Shown piece after piece: positions 55,001 to 64,000 of a DNA stretch of 64,000 nucleotides (positions are counted from its first letter, which is position 1; the number at the start of each line of letters is the position of its first letter). A program made the position numbers and the translations under genes. Location of the stretch: NCBI RefSeq assembly GCF_040054535.1, contig NC_090777.1:7163501-7227500 (forward strand), read 5' to 3'. The notes under the pieces were generated by a model, which saw only the letters and a list, made by a program, of their open reading frames with translations, ran no database searches and had not been told where the DNA came from. The stretch is from Antennarius striatus. Taxonomy: Eukaryota > Chordata > Actinopteri > Lophiiformes > Antennariidae.

Positions 55001-57328
55001 ACATGACTGTAGGCATGCGGGAGGTAGAGTGACAGGCTGCTCTCATGTGGACGGCAACATGAGCAACTTGTAAGGGTGCAATGCCTTGTTCAAGGGCAAC
55101 TCGGCAGTGAGCAGACGGTGAACTGGTACCTCCCGCTGTCAGTTCACAGTCAAAATATTTTGGCCCACACGGGTATTTGGTTTTGGCCCTCCGGTCCCTA
55201 GCCCAAGTCTTAGTGGACTGAGCTACTGCCGGCCAAATTATTTCTTCTGCATTTTGTTTCCACCTGCTCCTTTGTTAAATTCTTTGATTAATTTGTCAGT
55301 AACATTACGAAAAACTTAGCAGATTCAGATTTTTCCTATTATATTAGATGTAGACTTTCAACATTTTTTAACTATGCCAAACTACCAAACTGATTTCCAC
55401 AAAAGTTAATACGAATCCCATTATAAGTGTAAATTAAGTATTCAACATAAAGCAAATAACAAGACTGAGAGACTACCTTTTCCTTGACTGCTGGTGATAT
55501 ATCTCAACTTCTTTCCGATCAATTAACCGATTAATATTATTTTGAATACCCGATTCTGTTCGAGAACATTAAAAAATATAAAGTTTTTGGTTTTGTTTTC
55601 ATTCCTGGTAAAATACAAAAAAGTTTCTGGTTTTCGTTTTCATTCCACGACTAGTTCAAATCCCTGCTTCCAATGTCTGTAAAGCATGAGTGCGAATACA
55701 ACTTGATACAGCTCCACCTGTAACTGCAATCTCCCTTAAGTATCTGACTGCAAGACTTATTTTGAGATTATCACATAGTTTCTGCTGTTAGAATTATACT
55801 GACCTCATTTATCTCCCTGCTTAAAATTAGTTTAGTTTGAGACAGAATGCCAGATCCCTAAGGAATTTTGTGTTATTTTTTTGTGTGGTTTCTATTTATC
55901 GATTACTACAGTATTAACCTACTTCTAGAGGAAAAAACAACAACAACATTTACATTCACTCTGATACTTGTTACAGGAAATTAAAAGGTATAAATAAAAC
56001 TTTTGAAAATAACAGGCTACATTTTCTTGTACATGCAATAGTAATAACTTACTGTTATTTGTGACAACCATTTTTTTGTTGACAGAATTTTTTTTTCAAG
56101 TGATATTATTATAGATGTGTATGATGTCTATTTTCCTTTTTAATCTAAAATCACTTATGTCTGATCTGGCTTTCAGGTCAAATTAGGTTAAATCACTCTG
56201 TTTGGTTGGTCTTATAATCCAAGTACTTTTTTCCTGAAATTTTGTGAGTTTTTATGAGCATCATCCATAAAAGACAACATTTTGACCATTTTTAAAAAAA
56301 AAAAATCAATGTGAAGTTTGTTTGCTCTATTTAACCCCAATAAAAAACATTAAAACAATTAACCCCACTTCACCTGAAATGAAGAGGTCCATCCAGGCCT
56401 GTTGGTGATCCACAATGAGCTCATCCACACTGGCTGTCAACAACTCTGCCAGCTCCTTTTTTGCTCCATCTTTGAGGGCACTGAAGGTCTCCTCTGATTT
56501 AGAAGACTCAATGGGTCCTGAGGTCCACACAACTGACAAGATATTATCAGTGTATTCTGATTTAGCAGAGACCTGGATCCTGTTGTCCATCTTCTTGGAG
56601 ATCACCACCACCAATATGATACGGTTATTCTCCACTGATACTCTGCCGGAGGAGAGTATGATCTCTCTGGACTCCAGGTTCTCCACACTAGTGGAGAACT
56701 TATTACCATAGGAAATTTCAGAGGAAACGTCCAAAATGGCAGCTCTGTCAGACGGGTTACTGATGTGTATTCTTTGGACGTAAACGTTAGGTCTGCTTCT
56801 GTGTGCAATAAACTCCTCTCTGATGGTGATACAGTCCCGGGGGGTTTGCGGGGCAGCTGGTGAGGCACATCGAACCGACAGAACAGACCCTTTTCTGAAC
56901 CACAACATCGTAGCCTGAGCTTCTGCCCTCTTCCCCTCGAGATGGACTCCAAATCTCGGGGAGTATTCAGTCTGGTGGACCGGAGCCGAGCCGGGTTGCG
57001 AAGATGACGCTACCCATAGTTTGTTCGAGTCAATATCAATCAGAATATGGCCATTTCCTGATACAAAGGGTGTATCGAGTTGTTCTTCGGATGTGCTGTA
57101 TAAGCCCTCGCCTCGATCTACAAGCGAGTTCCACCTGTGGATTTCAGACAACAAACACTGTCCAGCTGCACCTCCAGGCATATCCGAGTCGCCGAAAAAC
57201 TTCCATCTGCGTTCTGTTCCCAGGTACCAGTAAAACATGAGAAACAACAAAAGTCCAATGAGGAGTCTTCTCAACCAGCTGCTCGATAACAATCCTGGTA
57301 GACTTTTCAGTCTTTGCTGTAACCACAT
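45238..57328 (-). CDS. kiaa2013: KIAA2013 homologue, two coding exons, complete
   Basis: Exon 1 56374-57328 (ATG 57328-57326, donor CAG/GTGAAG) and exon 2 45238-46097 (acceptor TCTCTCAG, stop TAA) join in phase 1 to give 604 residues; the human protein, as I recall, is 634. The start [18 protein letters not shown] and end [25 protein letters not shown] tail match the human protein almost residue for residue. A signal-anchor segment [18 protein letters not shown] is near residues 20-37. A second membrane span, [19 protein letters not shown], lies 20-40 residues from the end. The large luminal part has [30 protein letters not shown] and [14 protein letters not shown]. Function in the cell is poorly known; it is a membrane glycoprotein of the secretory route. 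The 10.3 kb intron is full of mobile elements. plod1 lies head to head. Confidence 0.95.
46305..47030 (+). mobile_element. Tc1-like transposon, left part
   Basis: The 5' portion (AGGTTAAAATAAGTATTGAAC, TCACCAGATGTCGGTAACAA) is of a common fish Tc1 family. The transposase remnant runs from about 46700: [68 protein letters not shown], matching the HTH region (TVGAIIRKWK, PRTTREELVNDL) of Tc1 transposases. It then breaks off. The catalytic part resumes at 54600, after about 7.6 kb of later insertions. Confidence 0.75.
47178..48643 (+). pseudogene. L2-like LINE ORF1 with SGNH-esterase-like domain
   Basis: Reads [14 protein letters not shown], a stop, [13 protein letters not shown] with CxxC, LEARL (broken by the MITE at 47328-47800), [13 protein letters not shown] coiled region, [11 protein letters not shown], then [14 protein letters not shown] (the GDS-like block), [16 protein letters not shown] (the GxND block), [42 protein letters not shown] (the DxxH block). 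This is the esterase-bearing ORF1 of CR1/L2-type LINEs, thought to help RNA-protein assembly. At least two stops or shifts inactivate it. Confidence 0.75.
47325..47803. mobile_element. PIF/Harbinger-type MITE, 3-bp TSD TTA
   Basis: Element 47328-47800 (473 bp), ends GGTCTCGTCCACACGATG and CATCGTGTGGACAGGGCC, inverted with few mismatches, flanked by TTA on both sides. Removing it restores the ORF1 reading ARLSQVEG. It is rich in TTTTTAAAAA and GTCCACACGA repeats. Confidence 0.85.
48653..51427 (+). CDS. L2-like LINE ORF2: endonuclease and reverse transcriptase, open
   Basis: 924 codons. The likely biological start is further in (about 48749). Endonuclease: [76 protein letters not shown] (catalytic SDH). 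[17 protein letters not shown] (about residue 480), [64 protein letters not shown], and the active site [12 protein letters not shown] (about 700). The thumb and C-terminus are complete. About 100 residues usual between RQTKNTL and SVTVQEV are missing in frame, so a deletion shortened the linker without breaking the frame. Whether the enzyme would work is unknown. Confidence 0.9.
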   Translation: MEIRQQRCSPTRLSEFPLLQSPAIANSNLRYTMSPRMDASAQSSLLFYFILCFLSTFGSFSECYPITYSSEKLLAIRQFLPGNFIPQFASDPSSFAEILIGGAAALYGLRPRRRRGKRAGVLVRLRQQGFRTPLPSIHLANLRSLPNKLDELHLLCGKNMDFARSAALCFTETWLSESIPDGALHLPDFTLHRADRVKERSGKTKGGGLCFYINEGWCKDVTVLSRFCGPNIETFCINCKPFYSPREFSSFVFVGVYIPPQANVDVALHTLAEQITDIERKHPDSFLIILGDFNRAKLSNELPKYRQHVTCPTRDNNTLDHCYTVTRDAYRSVPRAALGNSDHCLVHLIPAYRQRLRTSRPVVKTVKKWTNEAKQELQECFDCTDWSVFEAATNNLDDYTDTVTAYISFCEDLCVPTKTFRTYSNNKPWFTAKLRQLRLAKEEAYRSGDRALYRQTKNTLTPLSVTVQEVSQQFHRQKIRKAPGPDGVSPSCLKVCADQLAPVFTQIFNRSLQLYEVPSCLKRSTIIPVPKKPSTTGLKDFRPVALTSVVMKSLERLVLSHLKDITGPLLDPLQFAYRANRSVDDAVNMGLHFILDHLDHPGTYARILFADFSSAFNTIIPELLSSKLHQLTVPSVMCQWITSFLTDRTQQVRLGAITSDTRTVSTGAPQGCVLSPLPFSVYTNDCTSTHQAVKLLKFADDTTVIGLIQGGDESAYRQEERQLVDWCSRNNLELNTLKTVEMTVDFRKLPSPLLPLTIANSPVDSVESFKFLGTTVSRDLKWTLHISCILKKAQQRMYFLRQLRKHGLPQELLVLFYTAVIESVLCSSITVWFGAATQRDRTRLQRTIRSAEKITGTSLPSLQKLYSSRIRSRAGKIISDPTHPGHCLFKSLPSGRRYRALLSKTTRLKNSFFPEAIRHFNNKR
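51666..53256 (+). mobile_element. Rex1/CR1-like LINE, internally deleted
   Basis: Starts with [25 protein letters not shown] coding, then an open endonuclease part (51886-52452: [62 protein letters not shown]; the Gly-Asp-Phe-Asn box has Glu for Asp). RT is almost wholly absent; from about 52600 the 3' end follows, with LFDRAY and a 3' UTR (GTTTCTTTCTCAATGAGGGA, TGAAATGTCTTCAGATGTGA) ending CGCTATATAAATAAAAG. The deletion removed most of ORF2. Confidence 0.7.
53340..53655. repeat. Degenerate AACTAACTAGGTTTTAAACT minisatellite
   Basis: About 310 bp of irregular repeats built from AACTAACTAGG, TTTTAAACTA and TTTTGAACTA blocks with unit lengths of about 20-30 bp. Many blocks are near-palindromic (TTTAAA, ACTAGT, CTAG). 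Confidence 0.8.
53912..53941. repeat. 13-bp perfect hairpin
   Basis: CATAGATCAAAGC and GCTTTGATCTATG around AATA. A half copy (AGCTTTGATC) and GTAGGTCAG repeats follow within 55 bp. Confidence 0.9.
54065..54335 (-). repeat. tRNA-derived SINE, 3' part
   Basis: Minus orientation; shares the GGAGCTGGAGCCTATCTCAG, GGCACGACG and GAGAACCCGGA blocks with the SINE at 59993. The head with the promoter boxes is missing. Confidence 0.75.
54480..54960 (+). pseudogene. Tc1-like transposon, right part (transposase C-terminus)
   Basis: Across frames: [19 protein letters not shown] / [24 protein letters not shown], which is the [11 protein letters not shown] block holding the catalytic Asp/Glu region of Tc1, then the RRYLQAV-like end. 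It continues the 46305-47030 fragment in family and orientation, with insertions between. Confidence 0.65.
55000..55237 (-). repeat. tRNA-derived SINE
   Basis: The minus strand begins GGCCGGCAGTAGCTCAGTCC (A-box), with GGGACCGGAGGGCCAAAACC near the B-box site, then CACTGCCGAGTTGCCCTTGA and AACAAGGCATTGCACCC. Related to 18140-18478 but diverged. Confidence 0.75.
55238..56373 (-). other. kiaa2013 intron, AT-rich, nothing identified
   Basis: From the SINE to the exon 1 donor. No repeat family or exon recognised. Confidence 0.5.
56374..57328 (-). CDS. kiaa2013: kiaa2013 exon 1 (N-terminal)
   Basis: 955 bp, the start codon and 318 codons plus one base. Contains the N-terminal membrane anchor and the first half of the luminal region, ending LFISG shared with exon 2. 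Confidence 0.95.
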
Positions 57329-58220
57329 TGTGATTTTAAATTACGTAATCTTGGCTATGGGTAATTTAGGATGTCACATTAAATTATTTTGCATTCAAAG
57401 TATAGTCCACAACAGCGAAAGCTAACAAATTGGTCTTCGCTACTTTCTTGCTGAATTGGCGTTGCTAGCTCAAGTAGCACTGGGAACGAAAGCTGTCAAA
57501 AATGTGTTGTTTGCCGCATCGTGTTTTTGTCATGTTTTTCACCTGGTCTGTTTAAAAAAATCCAGCAATTGTATCAACAGTTATTGCGTGGTCTGTTTAG
57601 CTGGACTCAGGCTGAAAACACCACTCGTCTTTACAAATTAGCCTACAACCAGCACTCGACACTTCTGGTTTGTCACAACTGTCGTAAAGCGAAACGAAAC
57701 AGCAACAACCGGAAATGTCGCGAAAAAACAGTAACCTGTAAATGTGCATGTATTTAATGAAACTGGTATATACGATCCAATAAAAAAATCACAAATCACT
57801 GAAGTATATTATAACATGGAAGAGAAATCTATTCATATGAGTTAATTTCTTAACTTAACATATAAATAATGTTGCTAAAAGGCAAAATGTGTAAATCCAA
57901 GGAGTTAATCATTCTTAACAATTGTTACGGATTACACTTCCATTGATAAGTGTTGAAGATATTTCAAAAATAAAAATTTTTAAATTCCATTCCTGTCTTT
58001 TGATTGGGTGAAGAAAATGAAGATGCGTCTCAAACTCGTTCCTACCTCCGGCTCCGGACACAATCACGTAGACGTAGCAGGGTGAGGGGCTACCGCTGTT
58101 GGAGTTTATGGTCCTAAGAAGTTCGCATTCTCGAACAAATTTTTAGCACTGTACTATTAAATTAAAAGTATTAAGTTTGCGCCTCGGGTATTAAAAAGAC
58201 TGTGGGGTAAACTAGGTAAA
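57329..58220. promoter_or_regulatory. Head-to-head intergenic region of kiaa2013 and plod1
   Basis: 892 bp between the two start codons, so both 5' UTRs and promoters, perhaps shared, must lie here or in unseen 5' exons. No clear TATA box for either gene. A 57456-57757 plus frame (KKIQQLYQQLLRG...) has no family I know. Confidence 0.45.
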
Positions 58221-60809
58221 ATGACACTGTCGTCTTTGCTATTGTTTGTAGCATTTTTTGTTGGTGTTTTTTTCCCACTGAAAAAGTGTGAAGAGCAGCA
58301 ACCCCCCGAAGGTACGTTAGGAATTGAGTTCGAGATTGGCGTTGTTCATCCACTCTACCTAAATATACGTCGTGTTATCTATAAATTCTGTTGTTAATAA
58401 TGGAGTCTGACATCACTTTGTCTCAGACCGTAACAATATCGTTTAGGAGAGTAAGACTGTTTTGTGCTGAGGGAGATGTGTTATCCCCTTTGAAATGAAA
58501 ATCTCGAACATTGGTATTTCCGCCACAGACATTAATGCTTAGCTGCACATTCTAGCAGAGTTGGTAGTGAATAAATCGTTTTGATATTAAGAGGAAAACA
58601 CCTGCATTATGTGTTTCAACTATCCAGAGTAATAGTACTGTACTCTGGATAGTTGATAAAGTACTTTTCTGCAGAACAGGAACAGTTGCTGCTGGCATAA
58701 CATTAAGCGTAAGCGACATGAATTTATAGGTTACTCGTAAGTTCTTCAAATATTAAAACTCGACAAGAGAAAGCTACAATTCATGATTCTATGCCGCTGA
58801 CGTGGACGGTACTGTGTTGGTAGGGTCCGGCTATGAGCGCTGCTATTCATAGTATGGTTAGAACAATCACAACGTTTAATTAGCATGGAACAAAAAAGTA
58901 CAAATATTAGGAAGCAATATATTTTATGTCAAAACTTCAATGAACAAAACTGACCAAGAAGTAACAATTTTATTGCTTCATTGGGAAACAATTAGGGGTT
59001 AGATGGCAATAGGAGCCACTTCCTTATGTCGTTGAAGATGGTGTAGAGATCAACTGAGAGTGAGACGTTCGCTGGAGTATGACCGTAAAATGGAGGAAAG
59101 TATTTAGGAAAATACCATCGATCCGCCTATCCATTCGTTTTCTTGTAGACGAGACAATTGAAATCGCCTATAATAAATTGATTATTCACAACAAAAATGC
59201 TTAATGTGGGGATGTGAATGGTTAGTAATGCTTGAACTGGTTTCCTGATGGTTGCTGGGTTATTGCTGTTGTTACTTTGTGAATGCAAGACTATCATCAG
59301 TAATAATCAAAACACATAACTGTATTTTTTTGTATCTGTGGATTGCTTCATAGGATGTAATGTATCAATGTTTTGAAATTGTCTGTCTCTTCTTCCAGAC
59401 AAACTTCTAGTTGTGACCATTGCAACCAGAGAGACTGATGGTTTCAAGCGTTTTTTAAGGTCGGCTAAATATTTTAACTACACTGTCAAGGTAGGAGTCT
59501 CTAGAGAAGGAATAAATTTTTATAATAAATAATTTTCTTGTCTTGTCAGTAAAGCCTCATTTTGTGTTCTTAAAAAGATAAGACATCAATGTTTTATGAA
59601 CGAAATAGGTTGTCTCTACTGCAGTCAATGTTGTTACATTACAATGAAACGAATTTGAGTCACCAAATTCTTCTTTTTTTCAAAAGAAATTCTTAGGAAT
59701 TATTTATTCATGTAACACGAAAGAAAACTATTGAATTATTGTCTTGACACTTAAGTAAGTGGATGTCTGTCTTTTAAGGTTCTTGGTCAAGGTCATAAAT
59801 GGAAGAGCGACGGTTATATGGAAACCCCAGGAGGAGGTCAGAAAGTACGACTCCTAAAAACTGCACTAGAGGAGCTGAAGATTCAAGATAAAATCATCCT
59901 TTTTATTGACAGGTAAGGTGTCTTTCTTGCAAGTAGAATTTTGTGTTTGGTGGTGACTTACAGGAGTGTTTTATAATTTATATGTTCACCCCCAGGGCGG
60001 CACGGTGGCGCTGTGGGTAGCGCTGCCGCCGTACAACAAGGCGGGTCCAGGTTCGAGCCTCGCTCTGTGCGGAGTTTTGCTTGTTCTTCCCATGTCTGCG
60101 TGGGTTTTCTCTGGGTTCTCCGGCTTCCTCCCACCTCCAAAAACATGCACTTAAGGTTAATTGGCTGTTCCAAATTGCCCGTAGGAGTGATTGTGTGTGC
60201 GTGTTTGTATGTCTTGTATGTGGTTCCGCGGTGCACTGGCGTCGTGCCCAGAGTGTCCCCCGCCTCACGTCTTATTGCCAGCTGGGATAGGCTCCAGCTC
60301 CCCGTGACCTGCTACAGCAGAGGTACATGAAAATGAAATGAAAATGAAACAAACCCAGGTACAATTCCTTACCACTGCCTCATCCATCAGAATGTACTTT
60401 TGTGCCATTCTATGCGAAAATGTTGTTAAGAGTAATGAGCACAGCGATGAAACTCATCAACTTCCTTAGGACATCCACAACCCTTCAGTTTGTATGTCTC
60501 TGTGTAGCTCCGCATTGCACTGACGGCGCCTCATGCTCTATGCCAGCTGGGATAGGCTCCAGCTCCCCATGACACGCGCAAGCGGATGAAATGGGTAGGA
60601 AAATGAATGAAATGAATGATGATGTTCTCTCCCTTTTTGACACAGCTATGATGTGCTTTTTGCCTCGGGACCTAAAGAGCTGTTGAAGAAGTTCCACCAG
60701 GCTGGACACAAAGTGGTGTTTTCTTCTGAGAGCTTGATCTGGCCTGACAGACACCTAGAAGACAAACACCCTCATGTTACAGAAGGCAACAGATTCTTGA
60801 ACTCAGGGG
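58221..60809 (+). CDS. plod1: Procollagen-lysine hydroxylase 1 (PLOD1), first four coding exons
   Basis: Exons 58221-58311, 59399-59490, 59779-59912, 60646-60809, with GT/AG borders; the gene continues beyond the window. Exon 1 gives a signal peptide ([17 protein letters not shown]). Exon 2 [20 protein letters not shown] and exon 4 [20 protein letters not shown] match the human PLOD1 N-terminus ([38 protein letters not shown]). This N-terminal glycosyltransferase-like part includes ILFIDSYD (exon 3/4), the DxD-type position. In the endoplasmic reticulum the enzyme hydroxylates collagen lysines with iron, 2-oxoglutarate and ascorbate; its catalytic end is not in the window. Neighbouring kiaa2013 supports the plod1 identity over plod2 or plod3. 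Confidence 0.93.
58616..58656. repeat. 16-bp perfect hairpin in plod1 intron 1
   Basis: TCAACTATCCAGAGTA (58616-58631) and TACTCTGGATAGTTGA (58641-58656) around a 9-nt loop. Confidence 0.9.
59993..60352 (+). repeat. tRNA-derived SINE, full length, in plod1 intron 3
   Basis: GGCACGGTGGCGCTGTGGG (A-box) and GGTTCGAGCCT (B-box) head, the conserved body (TTCTCCGGCTTCCTCCCACC; AATTGCCCGTAGGAGTGA), GCTGGGATAGGCTCCAGC near the end, and an ATGAAAATGAAATGAAAATGAA tail. Confidence 0.85.
60500..60625 (+). repeat. tRNA-derived SINE, 3' fragment
   Basis: GCTGGGATAGGCTCCAGCTC, then an AATGAATGAAATGAATGATG tail, 20 bp before plod1 exon 4. Same family as 59993. Confidence 0.75.
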
Positions 60810-61764
60810 GTACGTTATTATGTTTTCCTGTCTTGTTACACAGCTGTGGTGGGTCACATTGTAGTAGGGCTTCCATAAATTAGTTTTTAAGTCATACAAA
60901 GCTCTTGTAATAATAAACCAATTTTTTTTTTAGTTTTTTTTGTTGGTCCAACTTTGGACAACGCAAGTTAGACGTGTTACTTAATGTAGCAAACCCCCTG
61001 TTCAGAGATGGCTTCTCCACTTTGACATGTCAAATGTCCATGTCAAAGTGCGACATCACCTTTCGCCCATTTACAATTAGGTCCTTTCAAAACTCCCAAA
61101 GAGAATGTCTCAGCAGATTAACCCAGGTGATATGTCTCATGCTAATGACCCTCATTGGTATACGAAGGCTTGGTGAAACTCACATTTCAACAACCCCATT
61201 AGGCATCGTTGAGGAGCCAGACTGGTTTCAACTATGGTTGTTGAAATGTGAATAGCACTGACCACACCCCACAGGGTTAATAAGCTGGGACAAGACCAGC
61301 CACCTTCAGAACTGACAAAGCCTCTTGGATGAGAGGCGAAATGTTTTCAAGAAACTTTCTTAAGTCGATTGATTTAAACAGTTTTAGATAACCATGACCT
61401 GGATAACTGAGAACCTACACAGACTACATAAATGTACTTTGATCACTACCTTTTTGGATTTTCCCTTTGTAGAAACGGATTTTCTTTCTCATTGTTAATT
61501 TGAGATAGAGGGTGTGGCCACATGTATGTGTGTACCAATGGACACACGTCCAAGTGGTGCTAATTCACATTGAGCACAGACGAAAGTGGGGAAATTTGTG
61601 CGATTGTGGCAGCGGGGGAGTCATACATACATACTTAAATAATACATACATATTAACATATGTATGAAATATACATATTCACATAAACATATTAACATTT
61701 ATTATATTATCAACAATTTAAAATTTACATCAACACTACATACTACAAAGTACAGATTACATTG
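60810..61764. other. plod1 intron 4: inverted repeats, no exon found
   Basis: Contains CACTTTGACATG/CATGTCAAAGTG (61018-61029/61039-61050) and a 16-bp inverted pair (61180-61195/61236-61251). The CCTCTTGGATGAGAGGCGAA stretch near 61322 is a common fish repeat end I cannot name. Confidence 0.5.
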
Positions 61765-62245
61765 GTCATCACTTAGCTTTCGAACGTGGTGTTCTCTGAG
61801 AGGCCTGCTGGAAGGACTGCTGGTTGTATAACCTGACTGCCGAGGGCATGGTGGATCTGCTATAGCGTTCCTTCACACATCTCGGGTGATGCAACCTATC
61901 ACTGAAGAAGCTCTCCAGTGATTGTAGCGTTTCCTGCAGAGGGTGGGAGTGGTTATTCATTATTGATGAGAGCTTGGCTGTCATCCTCCTCTCCACCACC
62001 ACCTCCACTGAGTCCAGGGAGCATCCTAGACAGAGCCTGTCTTCCTGATCAGCCTGTCCAGTCTTTTCCTGTCGGCCGCAGTGATGCTGCTGCCCCAGCA
62101 GACCACCCAATGAAAAATAGCTGAGGCTACTACAGTGTCATAGTAGGTCTTGAGGAGTGCCCCCTGCACTCCAAAAGACCTCAGCCTCCTGAGCAGATAG
62201 AGTCTGCTCTGCTTACTAATCATGAGATTGGGAAAGGAGTTAACT
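61765..62245 (-). pseudogene. L2-like LINE RT C-terminal fragment
   Basis: Minus reading: SKQSRLYLLRRLRSFGV, KTYYDTVVASAIFHWVVCWG, CSLDSVEVVVERRMTAKLSS, NNHSHPLQETL, YSRSTMPSAVRLYN. Same thumb region as copies A-C but a distinct subfamily. A one-base shift lies near 62040. Confidence 0.75.
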
Positions 62246-62794
62246 GAAAAGGAAAAGGTACCTGTCAAAAGAGCAAGTTGTCCTAGTTTTCCCAGGGTCA
62301 AGGTCATCATCTCTTTTTCATCCCCTTTGCCGCCTGAGTAATGTGCCTTTTTGTTTCATCTTTCTATCAGCAATGGTTGTGAAGATATTCGGTGGACGAC
62401 AGACAGACGAACACATGAACACTGACAAATTACAATACATCATCGCTTCGAAGCAGGATGTAAGAACAAAGACAACATCAAAGGCATATGAGACATATTA
62501 GATAGTGTTATTAAAATGATGTGAAACAACAGAGCTATTCTCAATATTTTATTGATAATAATATTAGAAGGGACAATATGAATATTGTAGAGTACCAGTC
62601 GAAATAAGTGGAAGCCAGGACTGATGTTGTAATGACTTTTAATAAAGGATTCGGTTCACAGACCAACAGTTCACAGACCAACGTAAGAGCTAAAATGAAA
62701 CAACATGAAACAATGAGACAACAGCACATTAGCTTACTCTGCAAATAATAGTTTTTACAATATAAAATCAAAAATATGTACAATAAACATGAAA

Positions 62795-63035
62795 TCTGCA
62801 TTCCTTCCACCTCCAAAAGCATGCGCTTCAGGTTGATCGGCCGTTCCAAATTGCCTGTAGGAATGAGTCTGTGTGTGCATGATTGTCTGTCTTTGTGTGT
62901 GGCTCCGTGGTGCACTGGCGTCGTGCCCAGAGTGTCCCCCGACTCACGCCCTATGCCACCGAGATAGGCTCCGGCTCCCCATGACCCGCTGCAGCGGATA
63001 TAGCGGTGGTAATCTGAAGATGACTGACTGACCTT
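62795..63035 (+). repeat. tRNA-derived SINE, 3' part
   Basis: CTTCCACCTCCAAAAGCATG, AATTGCCTGTAGGAATGAG, GAGATAGGCTCCGGCTCCCC and a GATGACTGACTGAC tail. The head is missing. Confidence 0.75.
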
Positions 63036-63469
63036 TTCTCCACTCTCGACTGAAGCTAAAGTCCTTCGAACAGTTTACTCCCCCTTTTGTTTATAATGTT
63101 TTTATCACTGTTTCTCTCCCCGTACTCCTTGCCGTTTCTACACTAATTACCTTTTTTTTTACCTTGTGCCGCTACGTTTGTTCTGTGACCTTTCAAAATA
63201 AAACTTTCTTATTCACAGGAAATGGCAACATTAGAAAATAGCAGTGCGTTTCAAAACAAATCTTAACTATTTTACACACAGTGAATTGGGGTCATTTACA
63301 CTCCCACCAAATTATTATGTGTTTTACATACAGAATAACTCAAAACACAAATAATTTCCTAACATGGATGGCCCGAGAATAAAACATGCATCTCAACCCT
63401 TAGTTCTCACATTCCACTTTTGCTTAAGGGCCTTTAGTAGCAGAACTAATTTATGAACTGGACGTTCAA

Positions 63470-64000
63470 CTACAGATGTTTTGTGGGGATGACAGTCGTG
63501 TGCTTGAATAAGCTAACAAGGTTTGAACAACGTATTCTTCCTCCCACCTTGAGCACACCATCTCTGTCTAAAAAAACATCAAGATGATACAACTTGTTGT
63601 ACTTTGCCAGCTGTTTCCCTTTGTGTAGTGCTTTGATTTCTTCCTGATATGTTTGACATTGCAAGTCTTTGATGATCACAAGCTCTGCGTTTTGTCGTTC
63701 ATTCACAGTAGTGTGAGCATTTGACTTGTCTTTTAGGACTTGCCGTCTGATACAGGCTACAGCAGTGACAGCCTGAGACCAGGATGAAAACTTCTCCAGG
63801 CGGTCAGAAAGACTCACTTTTGTCGTTGTATACAATGTTTGAGCCCTTTTTACTTCTGAATCTCCGATTGGAAGCTCCAGCATTTCATTTTCTGGGGGGT
63901 GTATTTCCTTTTCACACATGAACTTGGGATCCACAAGCCAAGTGGATGACAGCAGTTCATCCACTGTTGTTCCCCTTGACACCTTGTCTACAGGGTTTTC
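63470..64000 (-). pseudogene. BEL/Pao LTR retrotransposon pol fragment
   Basis: 170 open codons reaching almost to the right edge: VDELLSSTWLVDPKFM, LSDRLEKFSSWSQAVTAVAC, LVIIKDLQCQTYQEEIKAL, KLYHLDVFLDRDGVLKVGGRI. This is the stretch between RNase H and integrase in BEL/Pao pol. It probably continues upstream (beyond 64000). The lower end stops at an in-frame stop. Confidence 0.8.

Noticed and set aside
57456..57757. Plus frames in the kiaa2013-plod1 intergenic region (KKIQQLYQQLLRG) as a LYR-type small gene
   Set aside because: Only a weak local resemblance, no clear start and no second supporting feature.
62370..62460. Candidate plod1 exon 5
   Set aside because: Translation does not give the expected FIGYAPNL-type residues; the next exon must be beyond the window.

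Overview
The window is a stretch of ray-finned (teleost) fish nuclear genome. The evidence is spliced vertebrate genes with GT-AG introns and a dense set of fish-type repeats: Rex3/RTE, L2-like, Rex1-like and R4/Dong LINEs, chromodomain Ty3/Gypsy, Tc1, hAT, Harbinger and Kolobok-type DNA elements, tRNA-derived SINEs, a retroviral relic, and (ATCT)n, (AC)n and (AT)n microsatellites. There is no bacterial-style gene organisation.

Host genes are few. At 45238-57328 (minus) lies kiaa2013, whose two coding exons are separated by a 10.3 kb intron. Head to head with it, 892 bp away, lie the first four coding exons of plod1 (58221-60809, plus); the gene runs off the right edge. I recall the same neighbours in the human genome (1p36), so this is conserved synteny. 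At 16343-17483 (minus) is one large exon of a NIT-domain receptor guanylyl cyclase-like gene with no cyclase domain in the window.

Layout. 1-4894: an L2-like LINE (minus) split by a 1.25 kb inverted-repeat element, then an RTE LINE fragment. 4900-9984: a nearly complete, young chromodomain Gypsy element (minus) inserted in that RTE fragment. 10980-13668: a Rex3/RTE LINE carcass with two foreign patches. 14318-15990: a second L2-like copy. 18140-23590: SINE, LINE and hAT debris and a Kolobok-type non-autonomous copy. 23676-27278: a 3.6 kb TTAA-flanked element carrying an intact-looking four-exon gene for a P2X7 ballast-like domain and, on the other strand, a decayed THAP-domain gene. 27780-31144: LINE scraps and a diverged tandem duplication. 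31144-38400: a decayed endogenous retrovirus (minus) interrupted by an RTE fragment, an R4/Dong LINE with a 134-bp-arm palindrome, and a 779-bp solo LTR. 39201-43190: a SINE split by (AC)n, then quiet AT-rich DNA. 43196-44192: a third Kolobok-type copy. 46100-56370 (kiaa2013 intron): a Tc1 element split by an L2 LINE with a long ORF2, a Rex1-like LINE, a minisatellite and SINEs. 60810-64000 (plod1 intron): SINEs, an L2 fragment and a BEL/Pao fragment.

The most unusual object is the P2X7-ballast gene inside a TTAA transposon: four open exons with matching phases, sharing ends with two gene-less or decayed relatives in the same window. The next best is the Gypsy element, whose primer-binding site is an exact 11-nt complement of a site inside its own LTR, as expected for Tf1/sushi-type self-priming.
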